Shown: in pieces, positions 28,229 through 41,020 of the stretch
How the letters are laid out: each line of letters starts with the position of its first letter
Position numbering within the stretch: the first letter of the stretch is position 1
NCBI GenBank assembly: GCA_040954595.2
Contig: CM082589.2
Span: 2,976,001-3,040,000 of the forward strand
Length of the DNA: 64,000 bases
Source of the DNA: Balanoglossus misakiensis
Taxonomy: Eukaryota; Hemichordata
Reading direction: 5' to 3'
Made by a program: the position numbers and the translations under genes
Notes under the pieces: generated by a model
What the model saw: only the letters and a program-made list of their open reading frames with translations
The model's database searches: none
What the model was told of the DNA's origin: nothing

Positions 28229-28468
28229 ATGGCGGATTTGGCCGCCACAGCCTTGGCACACAAGCTATTATTTTTCATTTTTGTGTGCGTGTGTGTGTTT
28301 GTAACTCTAAGCCTCCTTATGCGCGTTATTACTGAGGATGAAGTTGGTCAACGTATGTTATTGAAAAATAATAATACCGGATCAGAAAGTAAGACGGTGC
28401 CACCAGGGACGAGATTACAAATGGATTGTGATACCGAGCTATTCCTTGATAGACAAAACCCGCGCTGA
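28229..28468 (+). CDS. Possible small membrane-anchored ORF next to the satellite edge (unrecognised)
   Basis: A 79-codon ORF begins 165 bp after the satellite ends. It predicts a short N-terminus (MADLAATALAHK), a hydrophobic stretch at about residues 13-31 rich in F, V and C that could be a membrane segment or signal anchor, and a polar tail of about 45 residues. The frame is open upstream to a TAA at 28166, so the open stretch is about 100 codons. Part of the hydrophobic run comes from a GT-rich tract, which can create such segments by chance. No family is recognised and no promoter or poly(A) signal is evident. It may be a chance ORF or an exon. Confidence 0.2.
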   Translation: MADLAATALAHKLLFFIFVCVCVFVTLSLLMRVITEDEVGQRMLLKNNNTGSESKTVPPGTRLQMDCDTELFLDRQNPR

Positions 28469-31400
28469 ATCAGGGAGATTTGACGTGTTGGGTACTGGTG
28501 ATGAAGCATGCGCGTTACACACCTCGGTGCTGAAGCATGGCTGGTGTTCCCTGTCTGTCTGTTTGGGCGATATCTCTTCCCTTCGCGTGAGGGTCACACG
28601 CACAGACCAACTCCTTGGCGCTATTCTCATGAACGTTTCCTACAAGTGGCTCTGACGAAAACAATTCACACCTCCCATCTCCTTGTGCTGGATTTTTACA
28701 TGATTGGGATTTCGCTTTAGTAGTAATTGGCAAACCAATGATTTCACTTGTCTAAAATGCGCCATAAAATTTTGATGAAAACCCGGCGTTTTCACGCTCT
28801 CGCGTCACAAAAAAGAGATTTTCAAAGATAGTGCACCGTGATTTTTTAATAACATTGAAAGCATAGAACCGCGGTTTAGTTTGAAATGAGGAAGCGTGAA
28901 GATTGAGAGACAAATAGTGTCGGTGAATGTGTTTAGAGGACCCTGAACTCGGGCACCTAAAATATTTCCTTATTATTGCTTTTCCTCATTCAGAAAATGA
29001 GAGTCCTCGGATGCCAAAAAATTTACAGCTCCATCAGCTGAAGTTTCTGACTATTTTTAAACATTTTTGTTTCGTGTATCTTCTGCAGTTTCTTGTTCGA
29101 ATCCTTGATTCATGGTAACACATACCCAGTAAGATGTTGTCGTGAACACAGTATTCAGTCAGCGCTGTTACTGTTGAAAATTAAAAGTTGATGTTTTTTA
29201 TTTATTTCGTCTTTCATATACATGTATTTTCTTTTATTGGTAAAAAGATATAGCGACGAACCTGGCACCTATAGATCCGTCCAGGGATTTAAGCAAATCG
29301 ATCTCGTTTCCACAAACATAGGTTAAATAAATACAATGTATATGAAACAAAATAACAAACTCAAACTCAATGTTGCAAATATGCCGCCACGCAGACCAAA
29401 AAAAAAATTGCTTTCGGTGCAATTTCCTCCGACCAATCCAATTCCTGTCAATCGGAATTCTTTTAACCAGCAACGGTGTTCCATGTTCATTTTAGACCGT
29501 TTTTTTGTCATTTGTTTAAGCGATCGCCCGTGGCGATCATTACACAGAGAATCGATGACGTGTTAATGGGTTCAGGTTCAAGTAATAGCCGAGGGACGAA
29601 TCTTATCTGGAGGGGGTCGCCTGGGGCCGTTTGCCTTAACCGGGTGATTACACTGGGTAAAATATCTCTTCGGCTGTGGATAATGCAACACATTCGTTTG
29701 CAGGTCGAAACGAATGATTGCACTGCCTATGTAGAAATTACCCCCCCCCCCCGTCCATAGAAGAAGGGTTCAACCAAACGAATATTTGCACCGAGAATAA
29801 TATATAATATATTACATACATGGTTAATCAAGTTATACATAGTACAGTGTAATACATAGCATAGAATATAAACGATTTTCGATAAACTTGCTGTTTAAAT
29901 TCGTCAAAGTAGAGCGAATGTGTATATTTTGTCTTCTCTCGTCTACAAACATAACGCGAATCCTGAACACTTGACACACAGAAGGGAAAATAACAGCTCG
30001 GTTGATCATTGCAATTCGATTGCTGCGGGTAATTGACATTCTAAAATTTGAAACGCTGAGCGAAAATAGATTAACAAATTGGTTCAATAAACGAGATAAA
30101 TCAAATGATGGTGTATGTGTCGGTGATATTGAGAGATTAGTCAACTCAACGAGACGATCGAGCTATCGTCGGGGTTTTTTTTTTCTGTGATTCTTTAAAG
30201 ATTCATGACCTGAAGCAAATATTTGTAGGGTTTTTTGGCCTCACAATATCGACTGTGAAGCCTCTATGTTACAAAACCCATTTGTCACAACTCAGGATTT
30301 CCACGTTTTCACTCCATTCCAAAGTCCCGACGTCTTTAAAAACAGTGTCAAAAAGAAAACAGATGACAGAACGGAATTGTCAGTAAACGACACCCAGTAT
30401 AACACGTCCCAATAGATTGCGACATATTGTTCCTTGAAGATTCCAATGCGTGTATGAGTCACGCCCGCTTTTTTTTCTAATTGTTTGCACGGAGACGACC
30501 ATATTTGAATCATGGGCAGCCAAGGACGATTTATCTTCGTAAAGCTTGAACCGAGAAAGTGACTAATAGTCCTTGTATACACATTTTTGTCAAAGTACAT
30601 TCACATGAAGTAATTTCAGCCAGAAAGTAAAATAGTGCAAGTTCGCGTGCTTTTAAAGGAATTCGTCGCCATATTTTCACATCACCGAAATCATTACTTT
30701 ATTCTACACGAGAAGTTATATGTGTTCTTCCGCCTTCCGTCCATTTTTGAGTCCGGCCTTAGTTTCGGATCCCCACAATAATGCCCACTGTGCGTTAAAG
30801 GGGCGGTAAAGCCATATGGATATACGGCTACAGCGTCTCTGAGGCAACCCAGCGTCTTCACCGTCATTTGCGCCACATGCTCACCTCCATGGAAATCGGC
30901 ACCCCTAGCGCGGAAAGCTGAATTAAGACCCCTTATTTCCTCCTTATTTTGATGGTAGCTAATAGTACAGCGAGTGACTATTGTATCAGCGCTGTAAATT
31001 GACAGGAATAACTCAATTCATCGAAATGTTATTACTACAAATTGAACTGTGAAGAGTGAAAAGAAGCAAAGTCTGGTTCCGAGAAAGCGTGAAGTGGGAA
31101 AATACATCTGCCATTTAATACATTCTTAAATTAACCAACCCCGCGCCCTCTGCCACACAATTTGGAGTAATATGTTCAAGTCTTCTCTCTAATCACACTG
31201 TGAACACCAGTTCTAGTAACAGGCGCCTTAATAATGGTAAGGCTTACAGGGGAGTGTAAGAGCGCCCTCGTCAACAAATATGTCAATGCATTTTTTATGT
31301 CAATGGCCTATTGTGATAGTTGTTGTAAAAGTCGGAGAAAATGTATAGCGCCCTCAGCAAGACATTTTCAAGTTCGCTCACAGGATAGACCCATACAATA

Positions 31401-32192
31401 AATACTGTACAAGATGTTAGTTGAGTTAGGACGACCAATCACCGAGTGAGTGAAGTTATTTAAACAATGCCATATGCAAATTCGACCAAGCTTTCATCAT
31501 AAACGAATCGGTAGGAATCCCACAGCAATTAGAGAGTGTGGTTCAAGTTTATTTTAAATGGCTAAACAAACTGACCCCATAATTATCATTCGACAGACTA
31601 AAGCCAGTAAACATGTCTCAATTTACGAGTTCTCTCAATAAACTAAATGCCGGTAAGTGTTAGAAGAAATTAGGTCGTGCTGAGAAAGAAATCACATCAA
31701 AATTACAACCCCACTGAGTCTACCTTGCCGTCAATTAGTCCCTAATTCGTCGTGTTTTCTTACAGCAGTATCTATTTAAACAGAAAAATAAGCAAGGGTG
31801 ACGTAAATTTGGTAATTTGTATACGCTTTTGTTTTCAAACAGAACAGTGCCTAGATTTCTTCAAGGCTGCAGGGACCTCCAAGCAAGCAAGGTACATGTA
31901 GTAAATCTCTCGACACAGCAGTGCGCAAACTTATCTGTTAAAACGGCGACGCCCTTCGCTTGGCGGTTTGCCTCTGTTCGAACTCAGGTTGACACGAACC
32001 CGGACCTTGGCATGCAGCACTCGGAGCAACATGTGCAACGGCCCAGTCATACAATACCAGATGGTCGCTAATCCCAGGATTCCGTATGAGGGCGCTCAAC
32101 TTCGCAATGCTGTCAGCCAGCTGCTGTCTATATTGCAAACCAAAAGAAACTTGGCACGAGTCATTATCACTTGTCATAGACATTCAAATTAT
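28469..32192. other. Gene-free flank between satellite and UTP23
   Basis: No exon with credible protein similarity was seen on either strand. Short ORFs occur, but none has convincing composition or splice-linked partners. A 12-C run lies at 29741-29752. The sequence is single copy as far as can be judged and shows no satellite monomer after 28063. Confidence 0.5.
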
Positions 32193-32198
32193 TTTATT
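32193..32198 (-). terminator. Poly(A) signal for UTP23
   Basis: TTTATT on the plus strand reads AATAAA on the minus strand, 116 bp beyond the UTP23 stop codon. This is a suitable position for the cleavage signal of that transcript. Confidence 0.55.
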
Positions 32199-32313
32199 TG
32201 TAAATCAATTAAAAATGGCAGAAAAACAGACACGCTTGCTTTAAAGAAAACAGTACATACGACGTGTGCTTGGGTCTCTAAACACCACATCTGAGCAAAA
32301 GACATTACACTGT

Positions 32314-33492
32314 TCAGGCAGTCGTACTCTCTTTTAAATGTTCCCTGACGTGCCCTGCCACATGGAGACGTTTCCTTCTTTTCCTTTTCTTCTTTCCCTC
32401 GTCTGCTTTATCTCCTTGTGGAATTGGCTTCGCTTTCTTCTTTTTGCAAGAAAGTGGATTTGGTCCTCCTTTCCTCTTCCTTTTCCTTCGTTTCGCTTCC
32501 TCCTCGATGCCCACTGCCTTCTTCAGTTTGTCTATTGTCTCTTTTTCCTCCTCTGAAGGTTTGATTTTCTTTTGGATGTTCTCCTCAGCTGTCTTGACGC
32601 TTTTTGACGACGGCTTCTCAAGTACGATTGCATTGAAGTTGATGTACAATAATGGTAGGCCTGGAACTCGACGAATTTTCACTGTCAATTCTGGATCCTG
32701 TGAAAGAAAACATACCAAAATAAACCAAAGTTTTCAGAATGACACACCCAAGCAATTTGTACTGAAACTCTTCTAAAAAAACAAACTTTGGAAACCAGTC
32801 CACACTTACACTTCCTATTTATCCCAGCTTGTTTTCACATTAATTACGGTCATTTCTTTTTTTGTATTGCTCTTTATCATAGAAAGACCCTCACTACACA
32901 AAATAAACAACGAGGCTAACCTGTGTTGCGATAAAGTATCTGTTACTGTTATTCTTTCCAACCAAGCTGAGCAAGCAGTCAGCAGCAGCCACTGGATTGT
33001 TTCTGTGGCCACACATTCTGGGTTGAAATCTCTTGAGGATCAACAAGGCACCATAGGCTTCCTGTCCGATGGACTCGGCTTCCCGTACGCAGCACTGCGT
33101 GGTCAAAAGCTGATCCGGGTAGAAAATGGGCAAATTGTGACCACCTCAGGACACCCTTTGCGTTCATTTTTAATTATTCAAGATCAAAATCGTTTATTTA
33201 TAGCGTTCACCAGATCTCTGGCGCATAAACACAACCGTACATCAACGGGCCATTTCAGTGTTACCATGGCAATCTTCACTTGCATACACGCATCTGTCTT
33301 AGAAACGAACAACCTTACCTGTACTTCTCCATCCAAGTATTTTGGAAGCTGCTCTTTGATGCTGATCTTGTACCTGAGTGCATTTATGCAGAACGTGCCG
33401 TCTATGAGAACTTGGTGCGGCTCTCTGAAGCCAAAGTTGTTGCGGTAAAAGCTGAGATACTTTCTCGCGTGCTTGTAACGTTTAATTTTCAT
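32314..33492 (-). CDS. UTP23: rRNA-processing protein UTP23 homologue (3 exons)
   Basis: Exons on the minus strand: 33492-33319, 33109-32921 and 32697-32314. All introns are GT-AG and phase 0, giving 248 residues against about 249 in vertebrates. UTP23 is a nucleolar small-subunit processome protein that helps mature 18S rRNA and release the snR30/U17 snoRNA. Exon 1 encodes the conserved basic start (MKIKRYKHARKYLSFYRNNF) and the PIN-like core LIDGTF with Asp31. Exon 2 keeps the zinc-finger-like cysteines and histidine (C64/C65, C91, H93, C103) and ends at FIATQ. Exon 3 starts DPELTVKIRRVPGLP, contains GPNPLSCKKKK, and closes with a lysine/arginine-rich nucleolar tail. The start at 33492 matches the family N-terminus. 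It is divergent from EIF3H. A possible splice acceptor at about 33643 suggests a 5' UTR intron. Confidence 0.95.
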
Positions 33493-34163
33493 GACAGTAT
33501 GTGATTAGTTCATGCACTGTTCCATACGTACGGCCTCTCGCACTGTGCTTGTCGACCCACGGACCCGCGATCCAGTTGAATAATCGCCGTCTTTTGCTGA
33601 AACAAGTTGTCAGTGGAAGTATGTCTTCTCTGATTCCCTGAAAACAAAAGTAAACCAGGTTTTAAACTGTAGGAACGGTGTCACGGCGATGTTATCGATG
33701 GTTTTGTATCCAGACGCGTACCACACCCATGCACAAGGGCGCTGACATATTGAATGTTGGTTTCTGGGTAATATGAACTGTATATTCGCGCTCGTTTATT
33801 CCGAAAATTTGGATACCTTTGCCAAAGCAGGATATGTCAAGCAATAGTAATCACCGTTTTAAAAATGAGACAAAGGGTGGTTTAAAAAACAGAATTTTAA
33901 AGAAAAGGGGAAAGCTCGATCGAGAGCTACGGGGAGAGGGAGCTCTTTGCCCTCGTTCACAGTATTGTATGAAGTTAAACATTACGGTGGCGTAAAGTCA
34001 AGTAAAATGCATGTGTAAAAATATACATATACTTATATAATAATAGCATAATTTAGGTAACATATATACATAATTGCATAAACACAATTTTACACAAATA
34101 CAGTAGATAGTCTACTTAATGATATATAGTCTGAACGAGCCTGCCATTAGGAAATTGTTCAAA
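33493..34163. promoter_or_regulatory. Shared intergenic region / candidate bidirectional promoter UTP23-EIF3H
   Basis: These 671 bp separate the two divergent start codons and must hold the promoters and 5' UTRs of both genes. The half next to UTP23 is richer in CpG; the half next to EIF3H (34010-34140) is AT-rich. No TATA box is convincingly placed. The EIF3H start lies in the context AAAATGGCGGCC, which resembles the YY1 motif often found at start codons of translation-related genes. Promoter activity is inferred from position. Confidence 0.55.
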
Positions 34164-36183
34164 ATGGCGGCCAGAGATGTTTCTCCGGTAGCACGTGTAC
34201 AGATTGACGGCTTGGTAGGTCATTTATCGGCTATTGTTTTCATTTCAAACAACACAGTTAACATTTTGAGAATGTATAGTTTCTGAAAATGTTGAGATTG
34301 TCCTTCAGTACAGTTTTGTATTGTCATTTCAGCCACCCTATGCCTCGCGTTGACATTGACAGCATGCATAAACAAACCGACTCACACACCCGATCGAGGG
34401 GTAGATCATACATCATCAGTATGTGTTTTGTAACACACCGTACAGAATTTGATGGATCATTGTTTTGACCTTTCGTACATGTGTACAGGTTGTCCTTAAG
34501 ATCGTCAAACACTGCGAGGAAGAAGGCACAGGGTGTACAGAACTTGTACAAGGTGTATTACTTGGACTGGTTGTAGACAACACCCTGGAAATTACCAACT
34601 GTTTTCCATTCCCAAGACACACAGATGATGAAGACTTTGATGAAGGTACTGTCCTGTTTTCCTCGTTGCTTTTGTTTGTGATTATATTTTGAAATTACCG
34701 ACTGTGTTCCTTTACATATTAAATACAATATTGCCATCCTGTCTTTTTATGCGTACAGTACAATATCAGATGGAGATGATGCGAAATCTACGACATGTCA
34801 ACATAGACCATCTCCACGTTGGTTGGTATCAATCGACACTCTACGGTTCCTTCATGAACAAAGCACTGCTGGACTCACAGTTTAACTACCAGCACTCGAT
34901 AGAAGAATCTGTGGTACTCATATACGGTGAGTTGCACACTCAAATTCTTGGTTGCCTACCACTACAAATGAGTGTTGTATCTTAGGATTCATTCAGTTCC
35001 CTGTCTGTTACTTACAAAAAAGTGTCAATTGACTAACAGACTTTCACTTGTCAATCCCAAGCTCACTGTGTGTATATTCTTTATCTCGTGTCGATCATCA
35101 TTTTCACAGATCCAATCAAAACCAGCAGGGGAACGCTATGTCTGCGCGCATACAGACTGACGCCACTATTGATGCACATGTACAAAGAGGGTGACTTCAC
35201 TCCAGACAGGTAAAGAATTACCAGCAAATTTCAGCAGAAAAAAAGAGAGAAAGGGACAAGCAATTACAGACATGTTGTTCATTGGTGAAGTAGTAAACAG
35301 TGGATTGTTCCAGAAAATAATTTCAATCTAATCATGTCTATTTCATATTTTTATCACTAGCATTAGGAAAGCCAATCTTAGTTTCCAACAGATGTTTGAA
35401 GAAATCCCGATAGTGATCCGAAACTCGCATCTGATAAATGCCATGCTGTGTGAGATACAGGAGGAGAAGACGTCGCAACCTGACAACTTCCTGAATCTGA
35501 CAACAGGGTGAGTACATTACAATTGAAGATTCACCAACAGTTCTCCCCATAGAGATCCAACCATAGAAAACAACGGATTTGGACGGTGATGAAAGGGTTA
35601 AAATATTGTATCGATGAACACAATACTGTTATGACACTGCGGTTGAAAGTTCATTTGTTGGGTAATTGCAATTTCAGCCCCGTCCTGGCAAAACATCTAC
35701 GTCTGTTGATGGATAGCGTGGACGAGAGTAACCAAGACAACAACAAATACATGAATCACCTCAGAAGTGTGGCTAAGCAAGAAGGAGCAAAACACCAGTA
35801 CAAGTACAAAAGGGTGAGTCTTGAAATCACAATTGCGCTTTTCAATGGGGAGTTGAAATCAGCCATTTTCATGATCCTGGTCTCAAAGGGGTACCCCCTT
35901 GTCAAGACCCCAAGCCCTCTCTCAGTGACTGACACTCACACTGTCTGTTCATTCAATCCCACAGCAACAAGAGAACGCCGCAAGGCAGGCCCGGGGCGAA
36001 CCGCCACTACCGGACGAAGACATCTCCAAGATCTTCAAGTCGATTTCAGTGCCGCCGCGACTCGACGGCCTCCTCATAGCCGGGCAGATCAAACACCACG
36101 CTGACCAGATCAAACAGTTTGCTGGTCAGAGCTTCGGTAAACTGTTCATGGCTGAAGCTGTACAACATAAATCTGATGTTTAG
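34164..36183 (+). CDS. EIF3H: Eukaryotic translation initiation factor 3 subunit H (7 exons)
   Basis: Exons: 34164-34214, 34489-34645, 34759-34926, 35110-35209, 35361-35507, 35678-35813 and 35965-36183. All junctions are GT-AG and phases agree, giving 325 residues; the human protein is about 352, with a longer Gly/Ser-rich N-terminus. eIF3h is a cytoplasmic subunit of the eIF3 octameric core, which loads mRNA on the 40S ribosome. Visible hallmarks are VQIDGLVVLKI at residues 12-22 opening the MPN domain, [26 protein letters not shown], and the C-terminal [16 protein letters not shown] and LLIAGQI. The MPN motif has HVGWYQS in place of a full JAMM zinc site, as usual for this non-catalytic subunit. 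The start codon has a good context (A at -3, G at +4). The first exon is only 17 codons. Confidence 0.97.
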
Positions 36184-36379
36184 GAACTATTTATCGATCA
36201 TGTCAATCAAAATCTGGATGGAAATTAAAATATCTTCAATTGAAAGCATCTCTCAAATGTCTGATCCTGTGAAACTGATGTAACCTGACCTATGATGCCA
36301 ATTTTCTCCCCCCAAAATGAAGAGTATTATGAACCACACACTTGAGTATTGTAATGAAATCCTACTTTTCAACGGTTGA

Positions 36380-36385
36380 AATAAA
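36380..36385 (+). terminator. Poly(A) signal for EIF3H
   Basis: AATAAA lies 197 bp after the EIF3H stop codon, in an AT-rich 3' UTR, and is the first canonical signal there. Confidence 0.65.
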
Positions 36386-39300
36386 TGATATTTAACAACA
36401 GAACCAATGTCTTCATTTTTTTTCCACTGAGAGAACTACATTAGTATTTCATTGTTATGGAGTTTTGTCACTGACAGTGAAATCTCAATATGGACAAAGT
36501 AAGATGTGTTCGCTGACCCTAGGGTGCCTCGGGTGACCTCTGGAAGGTCATAGATGCACGTAGATAAAAATAAAACGCCCATTTTGTGGGTAGGCAAAAA
36601 CGAGGAAATCCGGACATTTCCATTGGTCAAGCAGTGCCACGTGACTCCCCTTGTACTGTTGAGCCCCAGAACGTGTATAGCTTTTCAGTCGGATCTCGTT
36701 AGTATCTCCGAACGTTAATAATTTGACTGACCAGACACTGTGGAGTTTGTGCTCTTTGCCATGGCAGTGATAACAAAACCTTTCGTTCATACTGAGTGTG
36801 ATTGACTTTCAACTTGAGCTTTACATGAACAAAGGGCGTCAGTACAGTACGGTTCAAGTGGCGAGGGCAGCTGTGACGGTTTAGTGGCTATTCGCGTTTG
36901 GGTTGGTTTTCGGCCCAATCTACAAAACATTTTCCACACCCTGCATCTATTTATGACCCTACTTTCTTTCCGAATTTTCCTCAAAAAGGTCAAGGTCATC
37001 TAATATAACTTTCCCGTTATAGTCCACCATTCCAAATTATCGCGTTTTTTTGGTCAAATGTAGTTTTCCAATCAGAGTTTTGGGGATTCACACAGTGGCG
37101 AAAGCATACTCAAAATGTTTTTCTGTACGTTTTAACTTCTCTCCCCTCCAACCCTACTTTGTACAAACTTGCTCCGTTCTTTCATCGGCAAATGGAAAGA
37201 AAAAACGGCCACTCCTTCCGTCTATTCACCAAGACTCGTGCGTCGCAGCTTGTAGTCTGCGCGCGCGAAGCAGCTGACTGCTTTCCCACAATTCAATCGC
37301 TGCAACCAATCTCCACTCACTCTGTGCCCAGTCCACGGTCTACACAAAGGTGTTGAATTACAAAAGCGGGGAAAAGTGCATACAAGACGTTCCTTTATGG
37401 CGTTCTCCTTTCTCATATACTGTCTTGGTTACAGCGTGGAAACTCGGTCAGTCCTCGATTGACGAGCGCGGTTTGTTATTGTGCTACTTTTTTTTTACTG
37501 CGAGATATTTTGATAACCAGAACTAAAGCTAGCGCATGGCTTCGGTGCTTTGACCAGTCGTGGCCAGCAGGTGCGTGAAATTAAATTCCGACCGGTATCC
37601 TTGAGTTCCGTCGATTTTAAGGGGTGCGCCATCTCACATCTTAGGCGGGCATACGATGTTAACCGGCTTCTGGTATACGCACACGCGGCCACTGTACATT
37701 TATGTCCATTTCAGTGCCCCCCCCCCCCCCACAAGTCTCAACACAGTTCTCCCAATCTGTGAATCCCGCTACGTTTTATAGCGTTTCCAGAATATCCGCT
37801 AGGCGGCACTTTTCTCTAGCTCCAGCGGATCCATATGCAATAAAAATGTAAAAGAAACCATCTGCATTCACCGACAGAGGGCAAGCTCGGGACAGGGGCG
37901 GTTATAGAGAGAATCTGAAAGTAAGCTTAGACAGCTGGCAGTAACTGCCCAAGAAAACCTTTTTAACACCACGACATTGAAATAATGGGGACCAAGTGAG
38001 AAGTTCTACAATGAAATTTGATCGTGTGTACATGCAAACCAAGGGAAACGCCATTCTTTGGGAGATAAAGACAGCAAATACGGCGCGTGGTTGCCGTCAT
38101 TTCAAAATTGGCCGTAACCACCCGCGCACAAAGTAGCGGGCAAGTGCGACAGCGCCGCGCGGTCAAGCATCGCACCGATCGCACCCGAATTACGCACATT
38201 CTGCGCTGGCTAAAAACAAAATCAAAAGTTATGCTACGAAACAAGACCACGTTACATAACATCGATGTGAACTCGCCACAGGGATTGTTTTGAGTTTTTC
38301 GCTAGAAGGCCTAAGCAAAACTTTTTTCTCAGATTTGTCTTCGACAAGTGGCCATCATGGTCACAGACAGAGACTGAATTGTTTTCTTTATTAACTAACG
38401 GGTAGCGAAAAAGAAAACATTATTTATTGGTAATATTCGCCGTATGTGTATATACATTTGACCAGCTGTCATGTTCTCTGTTCTCATATTGTACCTGTCG
38501 CCATCTGTTACCCCCAACTGTACACTTGACTGGATATTGACCCTTGACCCTCCCTGAGAGACACGGCAAACACGTCGGTTGTTTCCAAGAGCATGATCAT
38601 GAATCCACGCACTTGAGAACTGGCATGGGAGTTGAGATCGACGCTCAGCGTAACCCATGGATACCAATCCTGAGTGAATCAGGGATGAAGGGTGCACGCC
38701 AGTGGTGACCCCTAGGAAACTATGCTGGCACTATCAAACATTACTGTTATCTGTTATCCAGCTTGAAAAGTGTCACATCGCAAATATGACTATCCTGCAA
38801 AGTGTCGTAAAAACAAACACAATCAAACCTGTATCGATGGGCTGAATAAACACCGCGTCCGCTGTACATACATGTACATGTACATGCAATTGAACAATAT
38901 TGCATGTCAAGATAAGAGCGGGTCGATATGACCATCCCCGACCATTACATGTGTCCCACACATACATTATGGTTTTCCCCGACACAATTTTGCTGGGGTG
39001 GGATGTATTGCAAAACGCCCGCTATTTGCGTATAGACCACAAAACCACCTGTTGATTTCAGAAGAAATCTAACAGGGGCAATACATCTTTTCCTAATTGG
39101 TTGACAAGTAAAATTTACGGAAATTAACAATGACCAGATACTGTCGCGATCGGCATAAGATTCAACGTGTCCACATATACATGTACATTGTACATACAAT
39201 GGCGTATACCAAAACCACGGGAGCGGAAGTTGACATGCGCACGAGCTTTCGCCGTGAGATACATCCGGGAGGGAGACTTTGTTGTAACTCTGCACGAACA

Positions 39301-41020
39301 CGTCGTTTGACTCAATACGACTAAAAAGACAATTATTCCTAGTTCCGGACAAATTTGCCAAAAAGTCTTTGTTATAGGATTCGTGTTGTTTCTCTCCGTG
39401 AATGACCTTAATTACTCCACAGACTGCTTTGGCAGCGCGTGTACCATCTTGTCGGGGGCGATTTACATCTCAACAAGGCCGGCCAAAATCACTGACGCAC
39501 GGGGTTGGGAAAACGTGGTACATGTGTATAGATCGATTCGCCGACACACGTGGACTCCCCGCGCCAATTTTAGCTGCTTTTCTTTGAAGGCATCAATAAA
39601 AAATTAATCTTCGTAGGCTGGAGTTGAGGGAGAGACGACTTCATACGCCTTTGTTCGGCTGTCCATTGTGTCTCACTCTTTTGTTTTGTGGGGTGGCCGT
39701 TGGAGGAAAGGCGCAGCGAACAATTACACGAAACAAGTGCAATTTCCATTTCCAGTAGAGATCAGCATCACATCTTTCAGCAAACAAAAGACATTGATCG
39801 GTGGAAAAACGTAGGATCACTTTTTCACGAGGAAACCCATAACCCTACACGATTAATTTCACAGAACGTGTCAATATGGGACGGTTGAGCGTGTAGCTTA
39901 GGGATAATGGAAGGCACAACATAAAGTAGACTGAAAAGCTGAATTCATGTTTTTTGTCTTTTGCGTTTATTCGGGTAAATGAACGAAAACATGACGAATA
40001 ACAATAGACAACACAGTCATCTCTTACAAAAAAGCACGATTTCAAAAACCGTTAATAAATATCTGAAATACAAAATCAACAGGGAAAATGACTCAACGGT
40101 AAATACACGCCCGGTTGTGTAAGGCTCGCGCGTCGACAAGAGGCCATATTGAGCGCTCCCGGCGAGACCTTTAATAAATCGTCTGTCACGTGGTTCAATA
40201 AATAGCCTCATTAAATATTCAACTGGCATTTAAATGTTATTGAAATGGCGAGAGCTTGAATTAAAGCTAGGCTTCGAGACGATAAAAAGGTTATATTGCT
40301 TTGCTAGAATAGACACAAAATATATATATTAAAATCTGTCGAAAGATTCAAAAGTGTATCTCTCTTTAAAGTAGGCAGTACAGTGTTAGCTTTGGTCGAA
40401 CTGGTTGGAAACAACCAAGGTTCGGAAATATGAAAAAAACGAACAAAAGAGGGAAAAAATCAAAATGGCGGCGGTCGTCGGAAGTTGACGACAGCTCACC
40501 GCAAGTGATGTAGACTAATGATTTTGACTGTACGAAACGATACAGTGATATAAATAATTTCTGTAAAAATAATCAGAATAAGTAAAGTCGGATACAAAAA
40601 TATAGTTAATGCACGATGTGGGGCAAAAAAGGGTATTTAGCTTTCACGATAAATACACTGATACACACACACTTCCATTCTAAAAGCTACGTTTAAAAAT
40701 GTCGACTATAAAATTCACAAAATCGGAAAGATGATTTTGTAGTCATTCGTATTGCACGTGAGTGGGCCTGACTGAGATATGCGACTTCAATTAAGAGACG
40801 AATCTCAGGATTTTCACAAAGATAAAATTCTACAAAATTACTAGCTATATAGAAAGAGACTCTCACTAAAATGTATTGTCTAACCTATCACTACAAAGAT
40901 GAAACAAGCTTCGTCACATCTGCGCCATTTTGTTCGTGTTTTTTTTTGCTCATACTGATTATAATTTTTCTCTTGGTACCAAAAATGAGTTGCACTGTAA
41001 TTTTCGAGTCATATTTACCA
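36386..41020. other. Gene-free stretch between EIF3H and the SPRY/SOCS gene
   Basis: No coding exon could be supported. Short ORFs on both strands look random. Noted: a 14-C run (37717-37730), ACATGTACATGT-type self-complementary repeats near 38868-38886 and 39176-39195, and an AAAATGGCGGCGG motif near 40463 that resembles a YY1-type start context but opens only a short frame. The 3' UTR of the minus-strand SPRY/SOCS gene probably occupies the right end. Confidence 0.45.

Noticed and set aside
32867-33448. 193-codon plus-strand ORF across UTP23
   Set aside because: It runs antisense through UTP23 exons 1 and 2 and their intron; the minus-strand exons have the family similarity and proper splice sites.
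40455-40500. ATGGCGGCGGTCGTCGGAAG as a gene start
   Set aside because: The frame stops after seven codons and no donor site precedes the stop; only the YY1-like word is of note.
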